From Clostridiales bacterium COT073_COT-073 (GTDB taxonomy: Bacteria; Bacillota; Clostridia; Lachnospirales; Vallitaleaceae), in the NCBI GenBank assembly GCA_003858485.1, contig RQYD01000020.1:1-64000 (forward strand): a DNA stretch of 64,000 nt, written 5' to 3'. The notes under the pieces are model-generated. The model ran no database searches. It was not told where the DNA came from and worked only from the letters and a program-made list of their open reading frames with translations. How positions within the stretch are numbered: the stretch's first letter is position 1; each line of letters opens with the position of its first letter. A program made the translations under genes and the position numbers. Positions 54,188 to 63,514 of the stretch are shown here, piece by piece.

Positions 54188-56101
54188 ATGTTTGAAGAAT
54201 TATTTAATCCAATTACTATTAATCACCTGGAATTGCAGGGAAGATTAATTATGCCAGCAATGAACAGCCATTACGGTGATCAACAACATTTCCTTACTGA
54301 TCAGGGAATAAACTACTATACAGAACGAGCTCGCGGAGAATTTGCACTGTTAATTACAGAATTCCTATGCGTAAGTGAGGAAGGCTTGGCTACTACTACT
54401 CAGGCCGGAATTTATGATGACAAATTTATGCCAATGCTTTCAAAACTAACTAGTCGTATTCATCAAAATGGCAGTTTAATTTTCGCCCAATTACATCACT
54501 CTGGTCGAATCCAAGGAAATGGAACCAGCGATCTTCCTCCTGTCAGTGCAAGTCCCATTCCCGCAAAAGGACGTATGCGTGAAATAAAAGAATTGACCAC
54601 TGATCAAATCAGTGAAGTCAAAGCCAAATTTGTTGATGCTGCATTAAGAGCAAAACATTGCGGTTTTGATGGAGTTGAAATCCATGGTGCACACGGATAT
54701 TTATTGGCACAATTTCTGTCTAAATCAACAAATAAAAGAATTGACGAATATGGCGGAAATGTTTCAAGCCGGGCAAAGATTGTTTGTGATATTATCAGAG
54801 GAATCAAAGAAAAGTGTGGTAATGATTTTCCAGTATCTGTCAGAACCAGCGGTGCAGAAGGCTTTTACGGCGGCAATACTATTGAAGATGCCATGGCACA
54901 GTCACTTCTGTTTGAAGAAGCTGGTGCAGACATCTTGCATATTTCCTATGGAATTCCAATTCAATCCTATTACATTAACAATGGGTTTAATTTTTCTAAT
55001 ATAAAAAGAATTAAGGAAATTGTCTCCATTCCTGTTATTGGAGTTGGGCGAATTAATGATCCAGCTTTAGCTTTGGCTGCATTAAAATCAGGATCTATGG
55101 ATCTGGTGGCATTGGGAAGACAATCTATCTGTGACCCGCATTTTCCAAAAAAAGTGCGTGAAAATAGAATTGATGAAATCTTTGTCTGCACCGGCTGTAT
55201 GCAAAGATGTCTTTATGAAAATTCGTTTGAGCCGGGCTATGGAACTTCTTGTATGTTAAATCCTTTTAGCGGCAAGGAAGGTCTCTGGGAAATTAAAAAA
55301 ACAAATGCAATAAAACATATTGGAGTTGTAGGTGCTGGCCCAGCCGGACTTCAAGCAGCTTGGGTACTTGCTAAAAGAGGACATAAAGTAAAATTATACG
55401 AAAAAGACTCCTGCGCCGGAGGACAATATCGTTTAGCTGCCATGCCGCCAATGAAGCACGATTTCTCTAAAGGAATTTTTACTTATCTTACATTATGTCA
55501 AAAATATGGAGTTGAAATTTTCTATAACACAGAAGTCAATCGTGACTTCCTTGTAAGTCAGCATTTGGATGAGATTATTATTGCGACCGGCTCTTCTCCA
55601 ATTATACCATCCAATCTTCCTGGAATAGAAAATGACAATGTAATTTTAGCTCAAGAAATCTTAACTTTTCATAAAGTATTTGAAAACCAAAAAATATTGG
55701 TGCTTGGAGCTGGGCTTGTAGGTGTAGAAACGGCTGAAATATTGTGTGAATATGGAAATCAGGTGACAATTGTTGACAGATTGAATGTCATTGCTCCACT
55801 TGCTCCACTTTTACCTCGTATCCAAATGCTTAAGCATATGGAAGATTTAAATATACAATCTGTTTTAGGAGCTGAAGTATTAAAAATTGATAGAAGTGGA
55901 ATTAAGATTTTAAGGAACAAAAAGATTGAGAGCTTGACTGGTTTCAATCAAATTGTTTTAGCCTTTGGCGCGAAATCAAATAATTCCTTACTTAGTGAAT
56001 TAAGTGACTTAAATAATGTTCATTCCATTGGTGATGCTGTCAAGGTCAGAGATGCCAAAGATGCAATTTTTGAAGCAACCCAGCTTGCCTTAAAATTATA
56101 A
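54188..56101 (+). CDS. 2,4-dienoyl-CoA/2-enoate reductase-type flavoenzyme
   Basis: A 637-residue old-yellow-enzyme multidomain reductase. An FMN TIM barrel (about 1-330) has MPAMNSHY and GFDGVEIHGAHGYLLAQFLSKSTNKR. Cysteines CTGCMQRC and a fourth 15 residues on (SCMLNP) bind a [4Fe-4S] cluster. Then come an FAD motif VVGAGPAGLQAAW and an NAD motif VLGAGLVGVETAE. It reduces an activated C=C bond, as in FadH or clostridial enoate reductases. GAGGAGG precedes the ATG. It shares the tetR transcript, tying it to the acyl-CoA operon. Confidence 0.9.
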   Translation: MFEELFNPITINHLELQGRLIMPAMNSHYGDQQHFLTDQGINYYTERARGEFALLITEFLCVSEEGLATTTQAGIYDDKFMPMLSKLTSRIHQNGSLIFAQLHHSGRIQGNGTSDLPPVSASPIPAKGRMREIKELTTDQISEVKAKFVDAALRAKHCGFDGVEIHGAHGYLLAQFLSKSTNKRIDEYGGNVSSRAKIVCDIIRGIKEKCGNDFPVSVRTSGAEGFYGGNTIEDAMAQSLLFEEAGADILHISYGIPIQSYYINNGFNFSNIKRIKEIVSIPVIGVGRINDPALALAALKSGSMDLVALGRQSICDPHFPKKVRENRIDEIFVCTGCMQRCLYENSFEPGYGTSCMLNPFSGKEGLWEIKKTNAIKHIGVVGAGPAGLQAAWVLAKRGHKVKLYEKDSCAGGQYRLAAMPPMKHDFSKGIFTYLTLCQKYGVEIFYNTEVNRDFLVSQHLDEIIIATGSSPIIPSNLPGIENDNVILAQEILTFHKVFENQKILVLGAGLVGVETAEILCEYGNQVTIVDRLNVIAPLAPLLPRIQMLKHMEDLNIQSVLGAEVLKIDRSGIKILRNKKIESLTGFNQIVLAFGAKSNNSLLSELSDLNNVHSIGDAVKVRDAKDAIFEATQLALKL

Positions 56102-56128
56102 TCCAGACGACTGTCATTATCATATGCT

Positions 56129-56176
56129 GCAATCAAAAATGACCTTACTAAAGTAAATTCAGTAAGGTCATTTGAA
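56129..56176. repeat. 48-bp direct repeat, right copy, containing a terminator
   Basis: Identical over 48 bases to 32478-32525. The 13-bp hairpin at 56137-56173 lies between two converging genes. On the minus strand it ends in TTTTTGATTG and so terminates the DUF4349 gene; it may also end the flavoenzyme transcript. Confidence 0.9.
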
Positions 56177-56199
56177 ATTTGAAATCTCATTCCATTTTT

Positions 56200-57222
56200 C
56201 TATTCTTTGTTTTCATTTTGATTTTGTTCTTCTTCCATTTGATTGGTCCTACCATCTATATTTGGTTGCGGATAAGGCATTGGATATCCTTGCGAATAGC
56301 TGTTCATGCCTCTTTCCAAACGTTTTTTGGCAGCCCGTTTTTCGGCTCTTTTTACCAGCAGAATAATGATTAGTACAATCAAAATCAACATTAAAAATGT
56401 GAACCAGAAACGAACCAAAAAGATCACCAAGCCTTGGAAAAAACCAACCATCCCATCAATCGAATCACGGAAGGCCGTCTTTACATCACCCACAAAATTA
56501 TTTTCTTCCACAACCTTGGTTTCCCTTACTTCCTTCAAATAAATAGATAGAAAATCATACTGCACATCATATTCTAAGTTTTGCAGTGCCGCTTGATTGG
56601 CCTCTCTCATCGAAATAATTTCCGCCAGTTCTGTTTCAATCCGAATTAATGATTCAATATCTTCCGTTCTTTTGGATAAATCAATCAAACGGTCTTCTTT
56701 CGCCTTTAAAAGCTCAATATCTCGTTTGGTATCCCGGATACGCTTGGTCACATTTTCGGTGGTCATACGCTCATCTACGACAAGACCAACTTCCGATTTA
56801 ATCGTATTTACAGCAGTCAAGGTAGAGCCCTTGGGAATACGAAGCATATAGCTAACGGCACGATTGCGATTGCGATCATACGTTGTGCCATAGTTTGCCT
56901 CGACGCTTTCGATATAGCCTTTTAAGTCTGCAGTCATTTTTTCAATCTTTTTGACTGATTCATCAAAAGTTTTTGTTTCTACCGTCAGTCCCGTTCTTAC
57001 AATAAACTTTTCCGTACTTGGCAGCTCAAACTTACCACTGGTGACATCCGGATATTCTTCTATCACAGTATCGTCTATCCTTGGCTCTTCTTTTGTCATT
57101 TCATTATAGCCATCATTTGATTGACTGGAAGCGGACTTATTGCTGCTACCGCAGCCGGTAAAAGTCAGCATAATTATTATGCAAATAGTCAGCATTGTCC
57201 ACCAATAGTTTTTCTGTTTCAT
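56200..57222 (-). CDS. DUF4349 lipoprotein
   Basis: A 340-residue membrane-attached protein. Lipoprotein signal with lipobox TFTGC near residue 24, a Ser/Asn/Glu-rich linker, then the DUF4349 domain (about 75-300) containing FIVRTGLTVETKTFDESV, a coiled-coil stretch RIRDTKRDIELLKAKEDRL and a transmembrane helix (about 275-300), with a Lys/Arg-rich and Pro/Tyr/Gln-rich cytoplasmic tail. Function in this family is unknown. AAAGGAGG precedes the ATG at 57222. A run of eleven C residues lies 64 bases upstream. Confidence 0.85.
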   Translation of the reverse strand: MKQKNYWWTMLTICIIIMLTFTGCGSSNKSASSQSNDGYNEMTKEEPRIDDTVIEEYPDVTSGKFELPSTEKFIVRTGLTVETKTFDESVKKIEKMTADLKGYIESVEANYGTTYDRNRNRAVSYMLRIPKGSTLTAVNTIKSEVGLVVDERMTTENVTKRIRDTKRDIELLKAKEDRLIDLSKRTEDIESLIRIETELAEIISMREANQAALQNLEYDVQYDFLSIYLKEVRETKVVEENNFVGDVKTAFRDSIDGMVGFFQGLVIFLVRFWFTFLMLILIVLIIILLVKRAEKRAAKKRLERGMNSYSQGYPMPYPQPNIDGRTNQMEEEQNQNENKE

Positions 57223-57285
57223 ACATATCCCTCCTTTTTTTGTAATCTTCCCTTTTATTTCTTGCATCCATTGCTATTTTCGTGG

Positions 57286-57296
57286 CCCCCCCCCCC
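57286..57296. repeat. Poly-C tract (11 C on the + strand)
   Basis: The only long C/G homopolymer in an otherwise AT-rich window. It lies about 64-74 bases upstream of the DUF4349 lipoprotein ATG, where a promoter or leader is expected. Such tracts slip during replication and often cause phase variation of surface proteins. Confidence 0.7.
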
Positions 57297-57411
57297 GGTT
57301 GTCTGTTATTTTCTGATATTTCATTTCTAAACCCAGTTCATACCAAAAAAATCTGCAAGTCATTTTAATAACATGCTTACACCGAAATATAAGTTATCCC
57401 TACTATACAAG

Positions 57412-57801
57412 TTATTGGATTGCTACAATAACCGCATCTTCTTCTTTAAAATAATCCTCTATATTACTGCTAAAACCACTGGCTTTAACTGCCATATCAA
57501 ATGTAATGCTTTTCTGATTACTTAAAATCGTATAGCAGGTATCTTTGACAGCACTTTTTATTCTGCCTGTAAGTACCAATTTATATTGATAATTATAGTC
57601 GTCTGTTTTCCATGTGCCGTCACTCATTTCATAATAAGTAACCATTATAATTTGCTCCGCATTATCAATATTTTTTTCAATTTCATTCTCCGAAGTTTTT
57701 TCATAAGTATTGATAATTGTTGCCTCTTTCTCTTCCTGAGTACATCCGCTAATACCAAAAGCAATAACAAAAGCAATAAGCAAACAACGGATTTTTTTCA
57801 T
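57412..57801 (-). CDS. Small lipoprotein of unknown function
   Basis: A 129-residue lipoprotein: MKKIRCLLIAFVIAFGISGC with the lipid Cys at about residue 20, then an acidic segment and a small domain (VTYYEMSDGTWKTDDYNYQYKLVLTGRI...) I do not recognise. GGAGG precedes the ATG at 57801; a longer frame would add 23 residues with no signal-peptide sense. Probably anchored outside the membrane. It is separated from both neighbours by more than 180 bases. Confidence 0.7.
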   Translation of the reverse strand: MKKIRCLLIAFVIAFGISGCTQEEKEATIINTYEKTSENEIEKNIDNAEQIIMVTYYEMSDGTWKTDDYNYQYKLVLTGRIKSAVKDTCYTILSNQKSITFDMAVKASGFSSNIEDYFKEEDAVIVAIQ

Positions 57802-57933
57802 CTTGTCCTCCTTGTATCTGTATTTTTTCACATTTTCTGATAAAAATAGTATATCACAAAAAGACAACAAAAAAATATTTTCGACTTATTTTTAACGAAA
57901 CTATAATCAAATCCTCATTTTTATGCCCCAAAA

Positions 57934-57980
57934 TATCCCCTTAAATAGACTCGCTGCTAATGCCTCTAATTAAGGGGATA
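57934..57980 (-). terminator. Hairpin downstream of the adhesin gene
   Basis: 11-bp stem TATCCCCTTAA / TTAAGGGGATA with a 25-nt loop, about 85 bases beyond the adhesin stop; TTTT follows on the minus strand. Confidence 0.5.
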
Positions 57981-58065
57981 ATTTACTGCAAATCGATAAA
58001 AGCGTTGTCGCAAAAGGATTTTGCTACAAGTCACCTCTTTACTTTTGTATCTCTGTCTTCATTTT

Positions 58066-61000
58066 TTACTTTGTTTTCTTTTTTTTCATCCATTTACCAA
58101 GACTGATCAATCCCATGCCCAGTAGTCCAAACATTTCTCCCCCCAGACTGCCTGTTTTTGGTAATTCCGGTTTGTCCTGAGGAACCTGAGTGTCTTCAAT
58201 CTCATCTTCCTTGCCTACAGTATCCTTTGGCATATCCGGTTTTTCATTTGGCTTATTCGCAGTATCAGAACCTTCCTCCGGCTGCTTATCCTTATCTTTG
58301 TCTTTATCTTTCAGATCATCTTTATCTTTCGGCCTATCCTTATCTTTCGTATCGTCTTTATCTTTCGGCTCATCCTTATCCTTCGGTTTATCCGTTATAT
58401 TACCTTGCGGAATTTCATCCTCTTCGACTTCCTTCTCATCATCTTCATCGCCAGCCGGATTGTATGGCAAGAGAACCTGCTCCGTATAATTATTCCTTAT
58501 GACTACTTGTCCGGAACCGTTATTTAAAATTTGAATTTGATAATTTCCAAAGGAATAGGATGTCAAATCTGTTGCCAGTGTAAAGGAAATCGCCTCATCC
58601 CCTATCTTGGTTTCAAAGACATAATATTTCAGTTCATCACCTTGGCTGTTTTTCTTCGGTAAGTCGGCAAATACTCCCTTGTAAAGATTGGCTTGATTGA
58701 GCAATAACGGCTCTTTTCCGCTTTTTGACAATATGCCGTTTTCCAATACATAAAGAGTAATTTCCACATCTTTTCTATGACTTTCTGAAACATTTCCCCA
58801 ATCTTTGGTTACTTGAACATCAATATATTCCTGAATTGGTGGATTGTCGGCATGGGTATTGGTTACAAAGATATTATTGTCTTGTCTTTCAATTTTGACT
58901 TGATAATCTCCAATCTTATAGTTAGTTAGACCTTCCTCCGGTGTCACATTGATTGTTTCGTCCCCAATCTTTGTTTCAAAAGCAAAATATTCCCGATCTA
59001 TTTTTGGTAAGTTTTCGAATTTGCCCGTCCAATAATTACCCTTATTTAAGAATAATTTTTTATCCGTAATCGCCATATCCTGATTCGCAAATTTTTCATA
59101 CAGAGTAATCTCAACTTCTTTTTTAAAGCCTTCTTCGGTATTACCCCAATTCTTTGTCACAATCAAATGAATGGTGTCATCATCCGGATTCGGGCTATCA
59201 AACTGCTCTATATTGATAAAAATCCATTTTCCATTTTCATTGCTTTCTATCAATTGATACTTACGATCAGAAATTGAAAATATCTCACCATTTTGAATGA
59301 TGATATAATCCGTATCGGCTTGATTACGAATCACTTCCTTGACACTGTACTTAATTTCTTCGCCAGTATCTCCGTAAATTGGCAGGTTTTCAAACTTTCC
59401 TTCCCATTCGCCGTTTTCCGTCGGAAGGGTCATGACTCGAATCGGCTGATCCGTTTTGCTTGGATTTTCTATATTATAGAGCGCCAATGCAGCGCTGGTA
59501 GCAGTTTGTCCTCTCCAGATTTTGGCTACTTCAATATCCTTGGTCGTTGGCCCGGCTTGCTTTTTGGTATTGGTAATGATAAACGGACTTTCATCTGTGC
59601 CGTCACCGGAAATAGAAACTTCAAACTGACTGCTATCCATTTCTTCCTTAACCGAATAAATAAAGCGTTTTCCGGTAGCATTTTCTCCGATACTGTCAAA
59701 TACCGGCATAAAGTTAAAGACATTCTTAAATCCGTTATCACTGTCTAAAGTAATCGGCTCAATTGCAACTTTAACCGGCGGCTGACCGGCATCGATTGTC
59801 CGATATAAGGACACTTTAACCGGTGTTTGCTCTGCCGTCGGTGTATTTACCCATTTTTTCTCAACCGGAATATTGACTCTAGCAATATTTCGATTGGTAA
59901 AAGCTCCAAACAGTATACCGCCCCCAACTTCTTTTAAGATTACTTCGGTATTGTCGGCGGAATAATTGGCAGCCACCATGTTTTCAACAATTTTGTACTC
60001 ATACGGTGCTCCGCTTGCATCCAGTCTTTTGACTTTATTTTCAAATTCTCCATCCCAAACCGAACGATTATCGCTTGGCTTTTTCATAATCAAACTATCT
60101 ATTTTCGTATTGTTCTGATAAAGCTCTACCTTGAGTTGATTCGGCATTTCGCCCAGCCAGGTTTTCTTTACTTTAACCGTCAAGTCATCAGAAGGTGTCG
60201 TACCTTCTTTCTGATTATGAACTTGAAATACATACTTTCCGGTTTCTGTTTCCGTCGGAGCGGTGTAGTTCGGTTGATAGCCGGGCACATCCACTTCTTT
60301 AATATCATATTCGATTTTTTTGCCATTAAAGTACACAGTCAAGCCATCCAAAGTTCCCCGCCATTCCGTTCCTGATTTTTTTACCTTTAGTGTTTCCAGA
60401 TAGAATGGATTACCCATAATTTTACCGATTACAACAACATCGACTTCCTGAATGTCCTGACTCGGCTCTTCCGACCAAGTCTTAATAACAGTAACACTAC
60501 CACTAATCGTAGCACTTACACGTGGTGTCGGTAATTTCATCGTCTCTTTGATATTGGCATTTAATTTAAAATATGAATTTTCGTTGCCAACCGGCCACAT
60601 AACGCCGTCACGATACTGCGGCAACAGCTCTGCCGGATAGGTAATAATCAGCTTTTGTCCCGGTTTTAGATAAATACCGCTAAAGTGAAACTGGCTAAAA
60701 TCTTCTACCCATGATTTTTTTATGGTATGGCTTTCTTCCGTGCCGGTTGCCGAATTGATTACTTTTATCTGAACCTCAGACAAATTTCCGTATTTTACCC
60801 GAGCAGGAAAATCTTCTCCATCTACAATCACACCATTGCGAACTTTATAGGTAATAATATCCTCATTGATCTTGGACAAAATTTTATCCAAATCATCTAA
60901 GTTTTCATCCGTGTTATAGTAATTTCCACTGGAAGAAACCTCTTTCATAAAATATCTTTCCCGTTCGGATACCATTCCCAGCCCGTGAGAGATAATTTCC

Positions 61001-61828
61001 ATTCCCTTCTTTTATAGCCATCTGCTGTAATAATACTATTGCGTGCAACCCTTCCAATATCTCCAGAGTATGAGCCATCTCCGATTTGATTGCTAGCATC
61101 CGCTTTGTTGTTTACTTTTACATTGGTCTCCTTTATCCCATTATATCCACGTTTCCAATATTTCTCTGACCAAAGATGCCATGAAGTATAATACGGCTCA
61201 AATTGTAGTTCTTTTTCAATTGGAATTTCCTCTCTCTCCCATGCTATGGTCGGAATCCCATCCGCAATAAAGATGATTAACTTCTGGGCATCCAGTCTGC
61301 CATTATTTGCCAGTTCATAATGTGCCGATGCCAATCCCACATCGGCAAAAGTCGCCTCCGAAGCAAAAATATTATCTATCTTCTCCTTTATGGCAGCCAC
61401 GTCGGTAGAAAGCCCGATATCCACTATTACCTCTCTCGAAAAACTGATTACAGCCAGTCGAATATTATCCTTTCCCGGTACAATCAGCCTATCCACGAAC
61501 TTTTTTGCAGCCTCTTTGGCTTTCACAATGCGATCTCCGGCCATACTTCCGGATTTATCAATCAATAGCGCCACATCCAAATTATTTTGAAGCGGTTCAT
61601 TCGCTGCATCGACCTCCACTTTGACATTAAATTTACCCTCAGCATAGTCCGTAACTGTTTTGTTTACAGTTATTCCCTGATATTCGCCGGTACTACCTTC
61701 TGTTCCTGATTTATAAAGTCATCTTGCGCATTTACCTCATAATTCCCTAGCGCAACCTGCATGATTTGAAACATCAATGCAAGCACCATTGCTATTGACA
61801 GCATGGATTTCGTTTTACTTTTTTTCAT
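58066..61828 (-). pseudogene. vWA/Cna_B LPXTG surface adhesin, two frameshifts
   Basis: One ancestral gene of about 1250 codons now lies in three frames. Part 1 (61670-61828; AAAGGAG before ATG) encodes a signal peptide MKKSKTKSMLSIAMVLALMF and stops after 52 residues. Part 2 resumes one frame away near 61715 (GTEGSTGEYQGITVNKTV...) and holds a von Willebrand A domain with MIDAS LLIDKSGSMAG. Near 61010-61013 an A-run on the coding strand shifts the frame again into part 3 (down to 58066), which has about six Cna_B-type repeats, a Lys-Asp-rich stalk and an LPKTG sorting signal with membrane helix and basic tail. It resembles pilus-tip or collagen-binding adhesins. Intact protein requires correction of both shifts. 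Confidence 0.85.
58284..58393 (-). repeat. Lys-Asp low-complexity repeat in adhesin stalk
   Basis: Tandem units reading PKDKDD/EPKDKD in the protein, built from a repeating TCTTTATC / TATCCTTATC pattern on the + strand. It forms the wall-spanning stalk before LPKTG and is prone to copy-number change. Confidence 0.8.
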
Positions 61829-62060
61829 AATCTCTCCTTTATCTTATATTAAAAACAAGAATCTCCCCTCATGCCGTAATGAGTTTCGTATTCTTATAAT
61901 AACCTTTGATTTCCCAAACCCTGTTTTCTTTCTGTTCTTTTATTTTCTTCACGCCATCTATTATCTTATATTTTTATATATTTGCGGTTATTTTAAGTAT
62001 ATTCTTCTTTTCAGGCCAAGTCAATAGATAATTATACGCATTTTCTCGTTTTGAGCACAA
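61829..62060. other. Region upstream of the adhesin gene
   Basis: About 230 T-rich bases. A promoter for the adhesin is expected here, but none is convincing by eye. No gene seen. Confidence 0.35.
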
Positions 62061-62064
62061 AAAA

Positions 62065-62282
62065 CACCAAAATAAGCGAGCACATGGGTTCCACCGCTTT
62101 CCTGCTTTACTCTGTAAACACTACAGTGGCATATGCTATCGCAACTTGCTTTGCAAGACTGCTTTCATTTCCACCCATTTGACGTGCCCTGTCGAAAAAC
62201 TTCGTTTTTCTGCCCGGGTGGGCAACCTACCTTTCGCCACTTACTTCGTAAGATGGCTTGCGGTTACACACCGCTTTCGCAC
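62065..62282. repeat. Partial relative of the dispersed repeat
   Basis: Contains GCACATGGGTTCCACCGCTTTC (also in copies 1 and 2 with small changes) and ACTTACTTCGTAAGATGGCTT (as in copy 2), but the TAACTCAAC ends are not visible. Non-coding, between the adhesin and methyltransferase genes. Confidence 0.5.
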
Positions 62283-63086
62283 TTAATCTAAACGCTTCTT
62301 CAAATCCACAAAAAGCATCCCTTGTGTACTGCTAACCTCTGTAACAACTTTGTTTTTTACAATATATTCCGCCAATGCTGTTTTCACTGCCTGTACTTCT
62401 TTTTCCGTATACTCCGCCCCGTAAAACCAACTGGCATATCGCTGATAAAGGCTTTCCGGTGCGACTTCCTTGACACTTCTTTGCACATAGGTATCAAAGC
62501 TCGGATAATATCCATCTTCAAATAAAAGTTCGAAAATATAGCGAATATTTTGGCTGCCATGACCTTTGGCCTTTACTCCAAGTTTTTGCGAAACTTTTTC
62601 CAGTAGGCTATCTTTGTTTCCCATCCATGAACCAATGAAAATCCCTTGTTTCGCCAATTTTAAGATTTTATCATAACTTTCATAATAGGAAATGACTGGA
62701 TTATTGGAAATAAAGACATAATCGTATGGTTTCTGCGGAGAAAAATCTTGAAAGGATTCCACATGAAAGGCAATCTTTTCCGCATCATATCCTGACTCCC
62801 CGAGATACTTTTTGGCTTCCCTTACCATTTCAGACGATGGCTCCAATCCTTCCACAATTGCCCCTTCCTCCAGAAGCAACTTCATATATTTTCCGGCACC
62901 GCATCCAACATCTAAAATGCTTTTACCGTTTAAATCCACCTGTTTCTTTAAAAACTCCATATAAGGGTCTTGCCCCTCCGTTTTCATATTGGCAGCAAAC
63001 TCTTTCGCTCTTTTGTTCCACATCTGATTGGACTTTTCCATATCCTGCGGGCTTTGGGTTAATTTACTAACACATAATTCTCTCAT
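62283..63086 (-). CDS. Class I SAM-dependent methyltransferase
   Basis: A 267-residue methyltransferase. Motif I ILDVGCGAGKYMKLLLEEGA is clear, followed by VEGLEPSSEMV (acidic residue after beta-2) and DYVFISNNPVISYYES (motif IV region). The C-terminal half is unlike the common ubiquinone/menaquinone types and gives no substrate. It ends next to repeat-like sequence and starts 41 bases after a ParB-like gene, with which it probably forms an operon. Confidence 0.88.
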   Translation of the reverse strand: MRELCVSKLTQSPQDMEKSNQMWNKRAKEFAANMKTEGQDPYMEFLKKQVDLNGKSILDVGCGAGKYMKLLLEEGAIVEGLEPSSEMVREAKKYLGESGYDAEKIAFHVESFQDFSPQKPYDYVFISNNPVISYYESYDKILKLAKQGIFIGSWMGNKDSLLEKVSQKLGVKAKGHGSQNIRYIFELLFEDGYYPSFDTYVQRSVKEVAPESLYQRYASWFYGAEYTEKEVQAVKTALAEYIVKNKVVTEVSSTQGMLFVDLKKRLD

Positions 63087-63127
63087 TGATTGCTCCTTAT
63101 TCCTATTTCATTTCTCTGTTTTTCATA

Positions 63128-63496
63128 CTATGCAATCCACATTTCGGCGTAGTCTTCCACTGAAAGATGGTGTTTTATTAAATCCCCCGGACGATACACC
63201 GCTCTGTTTTTACATTCTTTAACGCAAAGCCGATACAAATTCCAATCCAGATCATCTTCTTGCCATATTAGCGGCACTTTAGACAGCCCAGACAATATAG
63301 CGGCAACTGCTCTGGTATGTCCATCCGTCATAATCAGCTCATCATCCAGCATTTTTACCGGAATAGGCGAAAAATTGCTGAGATCCTCTTTGTTAAACCA
63401 TCCCCAAATATTTTTCAATTTCAAATCAGAAATATAAAACTGAGATGGCTGTATTTCCGATAGTAAAACATCTTCCAATGTAACCTTACGATTCAC
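63128..63496 (-). CDS. ParB/sulfiredoxin-fold small protein
   Basis: A 122-residue protein with the ParB-N-like signature IMTDGHTRAVAAILSGLSKVPLIW (compare the DGHHR motif) after an N-terminal IQPSQFYIS segment. The C-terminal part (VYRPGDLIKHHLSVEDYAEMW) is shared by a family of stand-alone proteins often found beside acetyltransferases or methyltransferases. There is no DNA-binding helix-turn-helix, so it is not a partition protein. It starts with GTG, 18 bases after the GNAT stop. Confidence 0.65.
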   Translation of the reverse strand: MNRKVTLEDVLLSEIQPSQFYISDLKLKNIWGWFNKEDLSNFSPIPVKMLDDELIMTDGHTRAVAAILSGLSKVPLIWQEDDLDWNLYRLCVKECKNRAVYRPGDLIKHHLSVEDYAEMWIA

Positions 63497-63514
63497 GATT
63501 TTTTATCTCTCTTT

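Noticed and set aside
32478-56176. Integrative element with att sites
   Set aside because: No integrase, excisionase, transfer or tRNA gene was seen; the bracketing repeat is also a plain terminator. Kept only as a finding about the direct repeat.
58158-58502. Two long + strand frames opposite the adhesin stalk
   Set aside because: They arise from the low-complexity Lys-Asp repeat read on the wrong strand.
60945-61130. Programmed ribosomal frameshift joining the vWA and Cna_B parts
   Set aside because: The run is only four A and no canonical slippery heptamer or clear downstream structure was seen; a second independent frameshift exists upstream, so mutation or sequence error is simpler.
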